Notes: generated by a model from the letters alone, not told the origin. A stretch of DNA of 64,000 nucleotides from Hymenobacter lucidus (GCF_020447265.1 NZ_JAJADR010000004.1:248001-312000); one strand, 5' to 3'. Positions 1 to 11,086 are shown, counted from the stretch's first letter. Numbers and translations: made by a program.

Positions 1-1
1 G

Positions 2-2200
<2,199 letters not shown>

Positions 2201-2278
2201 GTACGTAGGTAGGTTTCAAGCGTCGCTTCGTATCTTGCGGCCCCAAAGTCCCAAACGCCTGTCTTATTTCGGCTTACT

Positions 2279-2518
2279 ATGAACAAAAAGTTCCTGCTCG
2301 GTCTGCTGACCGGCGCTTCGCTGCTGACGCTGTCTGTTACCTCGTGCAAAAACCCCGATTACGAAACCAGTGATGATGTAGCCACCGAGGCGCTGCCTCC
2401 CATTCCGGCTGCGCCCGACACGACGGGCGGCAAAACTGCTGTAGAAACTCCGGCTACCCGCGAAATAAACTCGACTAACGCCATCGAGGACATCAAAAAG
2501 ATGCAGCCGCAGATGTAA
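2279..2518 (+). CDS. Small lipoprotein of unknown function
   Basis: 79 residues. A classic lipoprotein signal (MNKK, hydrophobic stretch, LSVTSC) places the lipidated Cys at residue 23. The mature part is short, Pro/Thr-rich and acidic, with no recognisable domain. It lies 78 bp after the peptidase gene and is followed at once by a strong hairpin terminator, so it is the last gene of its transcript or a single-gene unit. I do not recognise the family. Confidence 0.7.
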   Translation: MNKKFLLGLLTGASLLTLSVTSCKNPDYETSDDVATEALPPIPAAPDTTGGKTAVETPATREINSTNAIEDIKKMQPQM

Positions 2519-2540
2519 TTTCTGCCTTCGGGCTTTCCAG

Positions 2541-2590
2541 CCAACGCCCATCTGCCCAGCTCTGAGCAGATGGGCGTTGGTGTTTTCGCT
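2541..2590 (+). terminator. Rho-independent-type terminator after the small lipoprotein gene
   Basis: Perfect 15-bp stem (2541-2555 with 2566-2580), 10-nt loop, then TGTTTTCG. Confidence 0.75.
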
Positions 2591-2616
2591 TCATTTATTG
2601 CGTGTCAAAATAGTAT

Positions 2617-2643
2617 GTCATGTCGAGCAAAGCGAAACATGAC
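2617..2643. repeat. Small palindromic intergenic element
   Basis: GTCATGT at 2617-2623 is inverted at 2637-2643 around cgagcaaagcgaa. It resembles the elements at 58015-58050 and 59955-60114, which share the GTCAT...GCGAAG theme. It lies just upstream of the GNAT gene. Confidence 0.45.
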
Positions 2644-2676
2644 GTTCTTGATTCCAACCCAACCTACCCACTTCCC

Positions 2677-3204
2677 ATGACCACCATCACCATCCGGCGG
2701 GGCCGGCCCGAGGATTTGGCCCGCGTGCACGAGCTTATTGTGGAGCTGGCTATTTATGAGCGCGCCCCCGAGGAAGTTACCAATACGCTGGTGGATATGC
2801 ACCGCGACGGATTCGGGCCCGAGCCCATCTTCGGCTTTTTCGTGGCCGAAACGCCCGAGCAGGGCATTCTGGGCATTGCGCTGTTCTACACGGCCTATTC
2901 TACCTGGAAAGGCCGGATGCTCTACCTCGAAGACCTGGTAGTGACGGAAGCCGCCCGCGGCACGGGCATCGGCAAGAAGCTATTTGACGCCGTGGTGGCC
3001 GAGGCCCGCCGCACGGGCGCCTACCGCCTCAAGTGGCAGGTGCTGGAGTGGAACGAGCCGGCCATCGGCTTCTACAAGCGCATCGGGGCCAACCTCGACC
3101 CGGAGTGGTTCAACGGCAACATGACGGCTGACCAGCTTCAGGCATACGCGTGCGACGCGGCCGTAGTGGAAGCCGTGGAAGCAAACACCCTGCGGAACGA
3201 GTAG
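2677..3204 (+). CDS. GNAT family N-acetyltransferase, spermidine/diamine acetyltransferase-like
   Basis: 175 residues. Transfers acetyl from acetyl-CoA to an amine. The acetyl-CoA loop RGTGIGKKLF and the C-terminal block LEWNEPAIGFYKRIGA match the SSAT/diamine acetyltransferase branch, so a polyamine or similar small amine is the likely substrate (inference). The ATG at 2677 is preferred over an upstream in-frame start at 2620, because the GNAT fold begins directly at MTTITIRRG and the extension falls in a palindromic element. The last 67 bp overlap, in convergent orientation, the 3' end of the desaturase-family gene. Confidence 0.88.
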   Translation: MTTITIRRGRPEDLARVHELIVELAIYERAPEEVTNTLVDMHRDGFGPEPIFGFFVAETPEQGILGIALFYTAYSTWKGRMLYLEDLVVTEAARGTGIGKKLFDAVVAEARRTGAYRLKWQVLEWNEPAIGFYKRIGANLDPEWFNGNMTADQLQAYACDAAVVEAVEANTLRNE

Positions 3205-4391
3205 GCCCACACCAGCGACAATGCCAGCCACGCGGTGCCAGTAGCGGCGGCCATTATAAACAGGTCGGAGCTGCGCAGGGCAAACAGCAGAAGCGCCAGC
3301 GAAGCGGCCAGGCGCACCGGCTCGAGCAAGTAGCCGGTACGTTTGGCTTCAAATAATGCCCCGCAGGCTACGGCCGTCCACATGCACCAGCCGGCTACCA
3401 TATAGCGCACGGCGGGCTCCATGTCTTTCTGCGTGAACATGAACACGGCCGCTACGCCCAACAGCACCACGTACTGGAGCAGCACGTAGAAATTGACGGT
3501 ACGGGGGGCGCTGGTGGTGTACTTCTGCAAGGTGGCCGCATCTACTTCCGGAATCTGGTAGGGGCCGCCCAGGGAAGCAGGCCGCCAGCCGGGCCGCCCG
3601 AACATGACGCGCAGCTTGTTCCAGGTGCCGGGCGTTTCGCGCAGCTGCTCGCGCATCTGGAAGTAGTGCCCGAAATTGACCCACAGCGGGTTCCAGGAGC
3701 GCACGGGCGTGGTGATGCCGTAGACCGGCGTTTCCTCCTCCTGCTGAAAAGTGCCGAACAGCCGGTCCCAGATAATAAAGGTGCCCGCGTAGTTCTTGTC
3801 GATGTACTTGGGGTTGCGGCCGTGGTGCACGCGGTGGTGAGAAGGCGTGTTGAAGACCCATTCGAGCGGGCCCAGCTTACCGATAAACTCGGTGTGAATC
3901 CAGAACTGGTAGAGCGTGACGAGGGCCGAGACGTAGACAAAAAACTCGGTTTCGAAGCCCAGAATGGCCAGCGGCAGGTAAAAGAGGAAAGTGAAAAAAC
4001 CCTGGAGCGAGCTTTGCCGCAGGGCTACCGACAGGTTGTAATCTTCGCTCTGGTGGTGCACCACGTGGCCGCCCCAGAAGAAGTTGATTTCGTGAGAGTA
4101 GCGGTGGGCAAAGTAGTAGCAGAGGTCGGCTAGGATGAAGAGCACTATGCCCCAGGCCCAGGTTTGGGGAATGTGGAAGAGGGCAAAATGGGTGTAGAGC
4201 AGCTCGTACATGCCAATGACGCCGACTTTGAGCAGGACGCCCGAAATCTGGGACGTCATGCCGCAGCTGATGTTGGTAATGGCGTCGTGGAAGCGGTACC
4301 GCTCGGTGTGCTGCAGCCGCTCAACGAGCAGCTCAACGCCGATGAGCGTGAAGTAAATCGGAATTGATAAGACGATAGGGTTCAGGCTCAT
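3138..4391 (-). CDS. Sterol desaturase / fatty acid hydroxylase superfamily membrane protein
   Basis: 417 residues, multi-pass membrane di-iron enzyme. The His clusters that bind the metals are present: HRYSH (96-100), HVVHH (109-113) and HHRVHH (185-190), followed by the conserved NYAGTFIIWDRLFGTF region at 200-215. The C-terminal third adds several hydrophobic helices beyond the catalytic core. The substrate cannot be told from sequence; hydroxylation of a lipid is the family role. The 3' end overlaps the GNAT gene by 67 bp on the opposite strand. The leader lies next to a 21-bp tandem repeat. Confidence 0.9.
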   Translation of the reverse strand: MSLNPIVLSIPIYFTLIGVELLVERLQHTERYRFHDAITNISCGMTSQISGVLLKVGVIGMYELLYTHFALFHIPQTWAWGIVLFILADLCYYFAHRYSHEINFFWGGHVVHHQSEDYNLSVALRQSSLQGFFTFLFYLPLAILGFETEFFVYVSALVTLYQFWIHTEFIGKLGPLEWVFNTPSHHRVHHGRNPKYIDKNYAGTFIIWDRLFGTFQQEEETPVYGITTPVRSWNPLWVNFGHYFQMREQLRETPGTWNKLRVMFGRPGWRPASLGGPYQIPEVDAATLQKYTTSAPRTVNFYVLLQYVVLLGVAAVFMFTQKDMEPAVRYMVAGWCMWTAVACGALFEAKRTGYLLEPVRLAASLALLLFALRSSDLFIMAAATGTAWLALSLVWAYSFRRVFASTASTTAASHAYA

Positions 4392-4505
4392 GGGTGGGAG
4401 TAGCTGGGGTGGGAGAGGAGTAGTTGGAAATAGAAATATACTATTTGTTCGGCTAGTCTGCTCCAGACCCGCTTTGGTGCGGCAGTTGGGGAGTCTGTTG
4501 TGGCC

Positions 4506-4694
4506 AAGCCTTGAGGAACTGCGTCGAAGGCTTGACGCATTGGGGCCGAGCCTTGGAGCATTGCGGCGACGTCTTGAGAGGTTGCGTCCGAGGCTTAGAG
4601 CATCGAGGCCAAGCCTTGGAGCATTGAGGCATAACCTTAAAGCACTGCGTCCATGCTTTAGTGGGTTGCGTCATAGCCTTGGGATTTTCGTAAC
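4506..4694. repeat. Degenerate 21-bp tandem repeat, about nine units
   Basis: Units start at 4506, 4527, 4548, 4569, 4590, 4611, 4632, 4653 and 4674 (the last degenerate). Each is exactly 21 bp and follows a pattern like aaGcCTTggagcaTTGcGtCc. A trace of an earlier unit may precede 4506. The array fills most of the 427-bp gap between the desaturase start and the DUF4286 gene. Because the unit is a multiple of three, open frames run through it on both strands, but they read as monotonous heptads with no start context. I treat it as a noncoding minisatellite. Confidence 0.8.
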
Positions 4695-4719
4695 CGCAGG
4701 CCGGAGTTTTTCTACACAA

Positions 4720-4752
4720 AAAAGGGCCGCTCCTGATTGGAGCGGCCCTTTT
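4720..4752. terminator. Bidirectional hairpin terminator
   Basis: 14-bp stem (4720-4733 with 4739-4752) with loop tgatt. A-rich on the left and T-rich on the right, so it can stop transcripts from either side. It mainly serves the leftward DUF4286 gene. Confidence 0.75.
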
Positions 4753-4818
4753 GGTAACTGAGCTAGTGTCTCACCTGGCCGGCAGTAGCACATTAAGACA
4801 CAGTAGTACCTGAGCGCA

Positions 4819-5121
4819 TTAGTCCACTACTTCCAGCATGGTGCGGAAAGAGGCGTAGCGGCCGCCAAAGTGCTTTTCCATTTCCTGGAACAGGGCCGGG
4901 GCGGCCAGCTGCTGGTATTCTTCGAGCTGCTCAAGGCTCACGCAGTAGTACTGCGAGGCGTAGGTGACGCCGCCGTCTTCCTCGTTGAGCATGCGGCAGA
5001 GCTGGCTTTTCAGGAAAAAGCCGGTAGCCATTACGTCGGGCATGTGCGTGTCGCGCATGTAGGCAAGCCACTCTTCTGCAATTTCCGGGTCGAGGCTGGT
5101 GGTAACGTTGTAGAGAATCAT
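4819..5121 (-). CDS. DUF4286 family protein
   Basis: 100 residues. The pattern MILYNVTTSLDPE...EWLAYM..THMPDV..TGFF at the N-terminus and a C-terminal FGGRYASFRTMLEVV are typical of the small DUF4286 family of Bacteroidota, with a predicted ferredoxin-like (dimeric alpha/beta barrel-like) fold. No catalytic function is known. It has its own ATG at 5121 and a terminator downstream at 4720-4752. Confidence 0.8.
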   Translation of the reverse strand: MILYNVTTSLDPEIAEEWLAYMRDTHMPDVMATGFFLKSQLCRMLNEEDGGVTYASQYYCVSLEQLEEYQQLAAPALFQEMEKHFGGRYASFRTMLEVVD

Positions 5122-5266
5122 ATGAATTACGGGGTCTTCGGGGCCCTACAGGCCCTGGATTTGTGGGTAGGCCGGCGGCCCTGAAAGCCGGCAGCCGCCT
5201 ACGCTAACACAAAAGTCGGGGGAAAAATCCAAGCATTGCCGCTTTTGGGCACGGGAGTTGGCTGCA

Positions 5267-5716
5267 TCACACCCGCAGGTGGTCGAACTGGAAGTCCTGA
5301 ATGCGGGCCTGAATGTCTTTGGAGCTGAGTTTTTCTTGGGCAGCAGCGGCCACCAGCGCGGGCAGTTCACCATCACCGGCGAAGCGCAGGGCCAGGATCT
5401 GGCTCATCTGGAGCTGGGGCTCAAAGGCCCGCAGGCTTTTACCGGTCAGCTCGAAGTAGCGCTGGCGCACCTCCAACCGAATCAGGCGGTCTTGCAAAGC
5501 CAGGGCATAGTGCTGGCGCAACATAATGAGCACGCCCAGCCCCACCACGGCCAGCAGCATGACGGTAAACCACAGCCGGGAAATCTCATCGTCGTTGCCG
5601 GCCACGTTCAGATAGCGCCGGATGCCGTAGCCGGCCAGCACCAAAGCGGCGGGTACGAGCACGAAATGGTGCCAGGGGTAATACATGGGCTTGTTTTTGG
5701 TGGGCTGGTCGGCCAT
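5267..5716 (-). CDS. DUF6526 family membrane protein
   Basis: 149 residues from the ATG at 5716 (MADQPTKNKPMYYPWHHF). A longer frame to 5776 has no supporting context. Two hydrophobic segments (about 17-35 and 50-70) are followed by a soluble, charged C-terminal helical region (RLIRLEVRQRYFELTGKSL). The architecture matches DUF6526 proteins, which are uncharacterised. No catalytic motif is visible. Confidence 0.7.
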   Translation of the reverse strand: MADQPTKNKPMYYPWHHFVLVPAALVLAGYGIRRYLNVAGNDDEISRLWFTVMLLAVVGLGVLIMLRQHYALALQDRLIRLEVRQRYFELTGKSLRAFEPQLQMSQILALRFAGDGELPALVAAAAQEKLSSKDIQARIQDFQFDHLRV

Positions 5717-5756
5717 AGCAAAGCGGGGTAAGAAGTGAAGGATGAAGCAAGGAACA

Positions 5757-5788
5757 TAAAAAACACTCCGACCCAAGGGCCGGAGTGT
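5757..5788 (-). terminator. Terminator of the leftward coiled-coil gene
   Basis: On the minus strand, stem ACACTCCG / CGGAGTGT (5781-5788 with 5763-5770) is followed by a run of T (plus-strand A at 5757-5763). The inner CCC/GGG can extend the stem. Confidence 0.7.
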
Positions 5789-5826
5789 GGCAATGTTATA
5801 CGCGCTGGTGAAGCGAAGTAAAGCCG

Positions 5827-6192
5827 TTACGCGCCTTTAGTGGCCTGTTTAGCGGCGCGGGTACGTTTCTTTTCCTCGCGCAAGGCCTGCTGGGCGGCTT
5901 TTTCCTGCTGACGCGCCTGCTTGGCCACAGCCTGCTGCTCTTTGAGCTGGCGCTTCTGGTCGCGCATCTGCTGCTGCTGGGCCTTCAGCTGCGACTTGCT
6001 GTCCTGGACGGCACTGCTGCTGGCCGAGGACTGGTTTTTCTGCGCTTCCAGCGTGGCTTTGGCATCGGCGGTGCGCTGTTGCTGCATCTGCAGCCGGGCC
6101 TGGGTAGTATCGGTAGGCGCAGTCTGGGTTTGGGCCTGGGCGGAGCTGATACACAGCACGGCAAAGGCAAGTATGGCGACGAACTTTTTCAT
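5827..6192 (-). CDS. Exported Gln/Ala/Lys-rich coiled-coil protein
   Basis: 121 residues from the ATG at 6192. A Sec signal peptide (MKKFVAILAFAVLCISSAQA) is followed by a low-complexity charged helix rich in Gln, Lys and Ala (for example KSQLKAQQQQMRDQKRQLK), ending in basic residues. It probably forms a periplasmic coiled coil. No family is recognised. The frame extends upstream to 6279, but the clear signal peptide fixes the start. Confidence 0.65.
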   Translation of the reverse strand: MKKFVAILAFAVLCISSAQAQTQTAPTDTTQARLQMQQQRTADAKATLEAQKNQSSASSSAVQDSKSQLKAQQQQMRDQKRQLKEQQAVAKQARQQEKAAQQALREEKKRTRAAKQATKGA

Positions 6193-6259
6193 GACGAGGG
6201 GAGGGTTACTGGTTTCTCTTGTAACGGCCCTCGGCTGCCGGTGGTGGTAAATTCCGGCG

Positions 6260-7528
6260 TTATTCTTCCAGATAATCAAGGTCTTTGCCGTAGCTCTCGG
6301 GTAAGGAGCTTACTGCCCAGAAGGCTACGAGCAACGACACCACGCCAATAATAGCGGCACTGCCGATGATGCCCAGCGGCTGCCCGCCTACCTGGAGCGA
6401 GGAAAGCCCTTTGAACAGCGGCACCAGCATCACCACCGAGCCACGGGCAAAGTTGGGGGCCGTGGTGGCCACCGTAGCGCGCAGGTTGGTGCCAAACTGC
6501 TCGGCGGCCACCGTCACGAACAGCGCCCAGAAGCCCACCGTGAAGCCCAACACGAAGCAGACGGCGTAGAAAGCCGTGGGCGAAGCCCCGCGAATGGCAA
6601 ACAGATACACCGCGCACAAAGCACCGCACAGTACCAGAAACAGCTGCAGTGCCCGGTTGCGGCTGCGCAGCAGCTGGCTAAGCGTACCGCTGGCAAAGTC
6701 GCCGAAGACGAGGCCGAAGTAGCACCAGAATACGCCCAGGCCCGCCGAAACCGGTCCGGTAATGCCCAGCTCCCGGCCAAACTCGGGGGCCAGCGTAATC
6801 AGGATGCCGACCACGAACCACAGCGGCACCCCGATAAGCAGGCACTTGAGGTAGCGGGCCAGCCGCGGACCGTTGGTGAAGAGGCTCAGGAAGTTGCCCC
6901 GCTCCGCCTCTGAGGTTTTGGCCTGCTCAAACATACCCGACTCGTAGACGCCCACCCGCAACGCCAGCAGCGCCAGACCCAGGCCGCCACCCACGAAGTA
7001 GGCGTTGCGCCAGCCTAGGGCCTCACCCACCCAGTACGCCAGCATAGCGCCCGACACGCCCACGGTGGCCACAATCATGGTGCCGTAGCCGCGCTTTTCC
7101 TTGGGCAAGGTTTCGGAAACCAGCGTGATGCCCGCCCCCAGCTCCCCGGCCAGTCCCACGCCCGCAATCAGGCGCAGCCAGGCATACTGGTCGATGGTTT
7201 GCACGAAGCCGTTGGCCAGATTTGCCACCGAATACAGCAGAATGGAGCCGAAGAGCACCGACAGCCGGCCGCGCTTATCCCCCAATATTCCCCACAGGAT
7301 GCCGCCGAGCAGCATGCCGCCCATCTGCATATTGATCAGGAACAGGCCCTGGTCCGTTACGGCGGCCGCGTCGGTAATGCCCAGGTCGTTGAGGCTTTTC
7401 ACCCGCACGATGCTAAACAGAATCAGGTCGTAGATATCGACGAAGTAGCCCAGCGACGCCACAATGACGATGGCGCTGAACAGGGTAGCGGTTTTGGGCG
7501 GGGTGGTGGGAGGCGTAGTAACGGCCAT
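6260..7528 (-). CDS. MFS transporter (metabolite:H+ symporter type)
   Basis: 422 residues with about 12 membrane helices. N-terminal helix 1 carries YFVDIYDLILFS, and the loop after helix 2 carries GDKRGRLSVL, the MFS signature between helices 2 and 3. The pattern resembles the sugar/sialate or dicarboxylate symporters. The substrate is not determinable. The ATG at 7528 (MAVTTPP) is preferred over a TTG at 7546. It sits 40 bp after the CDF gene on the same strand and may be co-transcribed, although nothing in it points to metals. Confidence 0.87.
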   Translation of the reverse strand: MAVTTPPTTPPKTATLFSAIVIVASLGYFVDIYDLILFSIVRVKSLNDLGITDAAAVTDQGLFLINMQMGGMLLGGILWGILGDKRGRLSVLFGSILLYSVANLANGFVQTIDQYAWLRLIAGVGLAGELGAGITLVSETLPKEKRGYGTMIVATVGVSGAMLAYWVGEALGWRNAYFVGGGLGLALLALRVGVYESGMFEQAKTSEAERGNFLSLFTNGPRLARYLKCLLIGVPLWFVVGILITLAPEFGRELGITGPVSAGLGVFWCYFGLVFGDFASGTLSQLLRSRNRALQLFLVLCGALCAVYLFAIRGASPTAFYAVCFVLGFTVGFWALFVTVAAEQFGTNLRATVATTAPNFARGSVVMLVPLFKGLSSLQVGGQPLGIIGSAAIIGVVSLLVAFWAVSSLPESYGKDLDYLEE

Positions 7529-7568
7529 GAAGATGGGGAAGAGCAAAAGAGCGGATTAACAACGCATA

Positions 7569-8534
7569 TTAGGCAGATTTCCCTGATGTTGGAACCAGCG
7601 TCGTTTCCAGGTCGCAGCAGCCGTGGTGGCCGTCTACGGCGGTGTCGTGCTCAATCTGGACGGTGCAGTGGCCAATCTGGAACTCGTGCACGAGGTCGTG
7701 CTGGAGCTTTTGCAAAAAGTCGTTGGCATTGGCGGTGCCGCTGGGGCGCACGAGGTGGGCCGTGAGGGCGGTATCCTGGGTGCTGAGGGGCCACACGTGC
7801 AAGTCGTGCACATCCGTGACGCCGGGCTGAGCCAGCAGGAAAGCCCGCACCTTGTCCAGGTCGATACCCGCCGGCACGGCCTGCAGGCTGAGCTGCACCG
7901 TTTCGCGCAGCAGGCCCCAGGAGCTATAGGCAATGAGGGCCAGAATGCCGAAGCTGATAGCTGGGTCGAGCCAGAGCCAGCCGGTCCAGAGCACGAGGCC
8001 ACCGCCCACCACCACGCCCGCCGAAACCAGCGCGTCGGTGAGCATATGCAGATACGCCCCGCGCACGTTCACGTCGCCTTTCTGCCCGCTGCTAAACAGC
8101 CAGGCCGTGAAGCCGTTGACGACAATGCCCAGGCCCGCCAGCAGCATTACCATTTTGCCATTCACCGGCTCGGGGTGGCGCAGGTGGTCAATAGTTTCCC
8201 AGAGAATAGCGCCCAGGGCCCCGTACAGCAAGGCCGCGTTTACCAGCGCGGCCTGAATGGTAATGCCCTTGAAGCCGTAGGTATAGCGGGCCGACGAGCG
8301 GCGCTTGGCCAGCGTGGCCGCGCCCCAGGCTAAGGCTAGGCTCAGTACGTCGCTCAGGTTGTGGCCCGCGTCGGAGAGCAGGGCCGAGGAGTTGGCCCAC
8401 AGCCCGCCAATGACTTCAGCTATTACAAAGGCAATGTTCAGCACGATGCCCACCGCAAATGCACGCCCAAACTCAGTCGGTGCGTGGTGGTGATGGTCGT
8501 GGCCGGAATGGTCGTGAGCGTGCGAAGAAGCCAT
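7569..8534 (-). CDS. Cation diffusion facilitator, zinc-type efflux protein (CzcD/ZitB-like)
   Basis: 321 residues. Proton-driven export of Zn2+ or a related divalent metal across the inner membrane. The His-rich N-terminus HAHDHSGHDHHHH (5-17) is a metal-gathering tail. The transport site is visible as DAGHNLSD (H58, D62) and HMLTD (H163, D167), the His/Asp pattern of Zn-type CDFs. A C-terminal cytoplasmic domain follows from about 215. The start at 8534 is chosen because the His tail begins there; an extension to 8588 would run into the hairpin. It follows the TonB receptor gene, which suggests a shared metal theme. Confidence 0.92.
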   Translation of the reverse strand: MASSHAHDHSGHDHHHHAPTEFGRAFAVGIVLNIAFVIAEVIGGLWANSSALLSDAGHNLSDVLSLALAWGAATLAKRRSSARYTYGFKGITIQAALVNAALLYGALGAILWETIDHLRHPEPVNGKMVMLLAGLGIVVNGFTAWLFSSGQKGDVNVRGAYLHMLTDALVSAGVVVGGGLVLWTGWLWLDPAISFGILALIAYSSWGLLRETVQLSLQAVPAGIDLDKVRAFLLAQPGVTDVHDLHVWPLSTQDTALTAHLVRPSGTANANDFLQKLQHDLVHEFQIGHCTVQIEHDTAVDGHHGCCDLETTLVPTSGKSA

Positions 8535-8552
8535 ACGGTGCAACAGAATAAA

Positions 8553-8589
8553 AAAAGCAGTTGGCAGCAAGTTACCACTTGCTGCCAAC
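8553..8589 (-). terminator. Terminator after the TonB receptor gene
   Basis: 13-bp stem (8560-8572 with 8577-8589), 4-nt loop, with plus-strand AAAAAA at 8551-8556 giving a U-run on the leftward transcript. It would separate, or attenuate between, the TonB receptor and the CDF gene. Confidence 0.75.
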
Positions 8590-8638
8590 CGCCGTCGGGT
8601 TGCGAAAGTTGCTTTGGAACGGGCCTTTCCAGCTGCGG

Positions 8639-11086
8639 CTAGTTAAACGCCACCGGTACCACCAGCTTCAAACTCACATTACGGCCCATGTTGAACACGC
8701 CGGTCCGGCCGTTGCTGACGTTGTAGGCGGCGTATTTCAGGCGGCTCAAATGGCTTTGGTAGCCCACGTCGAAGATGTTGTTGCCGCTTAGGTAGAGTGA
8801 AAACAGGGTTTTGGCCTTGGCATTCGTAATGTCGGAGCCCAGACCCAGGTTTACGAGCGTGTAGCCGGGCGTACCGGTTTCGGTGTCGAAAGCCGAGAAG
8901 AACCGGTCTTGGGCGAAGGTGTGCTCCACGCCGGCCCGGGCGTAGAGGTTGGCCAGGCGCGAGTTGCCCGCCTTATGGAAGTTCACGCGTAGCGTCGACT
9001 GCAGCCGGTCGGCAGGAATGAAGGGTAAATATTTCTGTCCCTCGGGCTGGTTGAGTTGCAGGGCGCGCACTATCGAAAAGGAGTTTTCGAAGTGCAGCCA
9101 ATCGAGCGGGTGGGGGTGAATGTCGAGCGTGACTTCCCCACCGGCCAGCCGGGCATTGCCCTGCCCGTACTGGAATATCGGGTCCCCATCCTCACTCACC
9201 TCGTCGGCGCGGCGCTCGGGGAAGATGTAGTTCTGAATCTGGTTGCGGAAAGCATCCACGCTCAGGCTGATGTGCTCGGTAATGTAGCTCACACCGCCAT
9301 CGAGCTGCAGGCTGGTTTCGGCCTTCAGGCCCGGGTCCCCGATTTCGTAGCGGATAGTGCCTTCGTGAATGCCATTGGAGCCCAGCTCGGCAATGTTCGG
9401 CGCCCGGAAGCCCCGCGACACGTTGGCCTTGAGCAGCAGCTTCTCCGTCACGTTGTACGCGCCCCCGATACTGCCCGACACGTTGCGGAAGTTGCTGGTA
9501 AAGCCGCCAAATTTCTCTTCGCCTTCCCCGCTCGTCACGGGCTGTTCCGTGTCGGGGTCGAGGTAGAGGGCGTCGGCCGTAATGCGGCGCAGGTCGTAGC
9601 GCAGGCCACCGCTGAGGTCGAGGTTGCCGAAGGTTTTCTTGGTCACGGCAAATATGCCGCCGTCGAGCAGCCGGTAAGCCGGAATCAGGAATTCAATGCC
9701 CTTGTTCATGTTTTCCTGGCGCATACCGCTCAGGCCCACGGTGGTGCTCCAGCCGTTCATTTCGGGCAGGAAGTAGCGGGCCGCGTAGTCGAGGGTGCGC
9801 AGCTGGAAGTACAGCGACGGGTCGTCGGGGGCCAGCACGTCGCCAAACTCACGGCGCAGGTTCTGCTGCCAGCCCACGTTCAGCGTCAGGCGGCTCTGGC
9901 CCAAAATAAAGCTGTTGTCGGAGCCAATGCGCAGGTGGTTTATCTGCTGCTGGGGCACATTTAGATAGTATGTGCGCATGTAATCATCCGCTACGGGCAC
10001 ACTTTCTACCACGCCGTTGCCCGCGTTGGCCTGCAGCAGGAAGCGGCCAGTCGTTTCGTCCCGGTCGCCCTCCACCAGCCCCAGCTTCTGATTGAACGAG
10101 TTGAACGTGAGGTGCGAATAGCCCCAGCTTTTGTTCAGCCCCACGTAGCCGTTGCCGTCCAGCTCCCGAAAGCCGGAGTTGTATACATAGCCGTCGTAGC
10201 GGTTCCGGTAGCTGCTGGCCAGCTTGCTGCTACCCCGCACCAGCCAGTTGAACCCGTTCTTATTGCCGGCATTCATCACCGAATAGCCCTGCAGGCGGTT
10301 GTTGGTCTGGTAATTGGCTGCTACCGAAGCCAGTACTTTGCCTTCCTCCACCGGGTCCGGCGCCAGAAAGTTGACCACCCCGGCCATGCCGTCGGAGCCG
10401 TAGAGCAGGCTGCCGGGGCCTTTGATAATCTCGGCCCGGTCGATGGCGTACTCGTCGATTTCGATGCCGTGCTCATCACCCCATTGCTGGCCTTCTTGCT
10501 TTGCGCCGTTGTTCAGGGTAATGACGCGGTTGGAGCCCAGGCCTCGAATAACGGGCTTGCTGATGGCCGCGCCCGTCGTTATTTGCGAAATACCGGGCGT
10601 GTGGGCAATGGCATCCACGGCATTGCTGGCGGCCGCCTGGTTGAGCTGGTTCCGGTCGACTACGGTAGTGGGCACCGGGGAACGGCGCATTTCCGTGGAC
10701 GCCGAAACGCCGGTTACTACCACCTGCCCGATTTCGGTAGTGGCCGTGGTCAGGGTAATATCCAGCGGCTGGCCCGCGCCGGTATCCACGGTTTTGACGA
10801 CCGTATTGTAGCCTACAAACCGGATTTGCACCAAAAAGCGGCCCCGGGGTAAGTTGGTAAACCGGAAAGCGCCGTCGGGGCCGGTGCTGGTAGCCTGTTT
10901 CAAATCCGGAAACACCACCGTAGCACCTGGCAGCGGCTCTTTGGTGGTTTCATCTACTACACGCCCGGTCAGGGGCTGTGCTAGGGCCGTAGCCCGGGCG
11001 GGGCGGCTGGGGGCAGGTGTTACAGTTTGGGCCTGTGTGCCAGTCGTAAGTAGCAGCAGAGCCGAAGTGGTCAGAAAATGATTCAT
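8639..11086 (-). CDS. TonB-dependent outer-membrane receptor, probably metal-related
   Basis: 815 residues from the ATG at 11086, which gives a clean signal peptide ending TGTQAQ. An N-terminal carboxypeptidase-regulatory-like domain (about 37-110, LTGRVVDETTKEPLPGATV) is followed by the plug (about 125-240, with KPVIRGLGSNRV and AEIIKGPGSLLYGSDGMAG) and a C-terminal 22-strand barrel ending in the aromatic-rich last strand. The plug loop EGQQWGDEHGIEID has the acidic/His character seen in ZnuD-like receptors. Together with the neighbouring His-rich protein and CDF exporter, this suggests zinc or copper uptake rather than a glycan (inference). No SusD partner is adjacent. Confidence 0.9.
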   Translation of the reverse strand: MNHFLTTSALLLLTTGTQAQTVTPAPSRPARATALAQPLTGRVVDETTKEPLPGATVVFPDLKQATSTGPDGAFRFTNLPRGRFLVQIRFVGYNTVVKTVDTGAGQPLDITLTTATTEIGQVVVTGVSASTEMRRSPVPTTVVDRNQLNQAAASNAVDAIAHTPGISQITTGAAISKPVIRGLGSNRVITLNNGAKQEGQQWGDEHGIEIDEYAIDRAEIIKGPGSLLYGSDGMAGVVNFLAPDPVEEGKVLASVAANYQTNNRLQGYSVMNAGNKNGFNWLVRGSSKLASSYRNRYDGYVYNSGFRELDGNGYVGLNKSWGYSHLTFNSFNQKLGLVEGDRDETTGRFLLQANAGNGVVESVPVADDYMRTYYLNVPQQQINHLRIGSDNSFILGQSRLTLNVGWQQNLRREFGDVLAPDDPSLYFQLRTLDYAARYFLPEMNGWSTTVGLSGMRQENMNKGIEFLIPAYRLLDGGIFAVTKKTFGNLDLSGGLRYDLRRITADALYLDPDTEQPVTSGEGEEKFGGFTSNFRNVSGSIGGAYNVTEKLLLKANVSRGFRAPNIAELGSNGIHEGTIRYEIGDPGLKAETSLQLDGGVSYITEHISLSVDAFRNQIQNYIFPERRADEVSEDGDPIFQYGQGNARLAGGEVTLDIHPHPLDWLHFENSFSIVRALQLNQPEGQKYLPFIPADRLQSTLRVNFHKAGNSRLANLYARAGVEHTFAQDRFFSAFDTETGTPGYTLVNLGLGSDITNAKAKTLFSLYLSGNNIFDVGYQSHLSRLKYAAYNVSNGRTGVFNMGRNVSLKLVVPVAFN

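Noticed and set aside
4390..4761. Open frames on both strands through the 21-bp repeats as small repeat proteins
   Set aside because: Each frame exists only because the unit is a multiple of three; there is no start context, signal or conserved domain.
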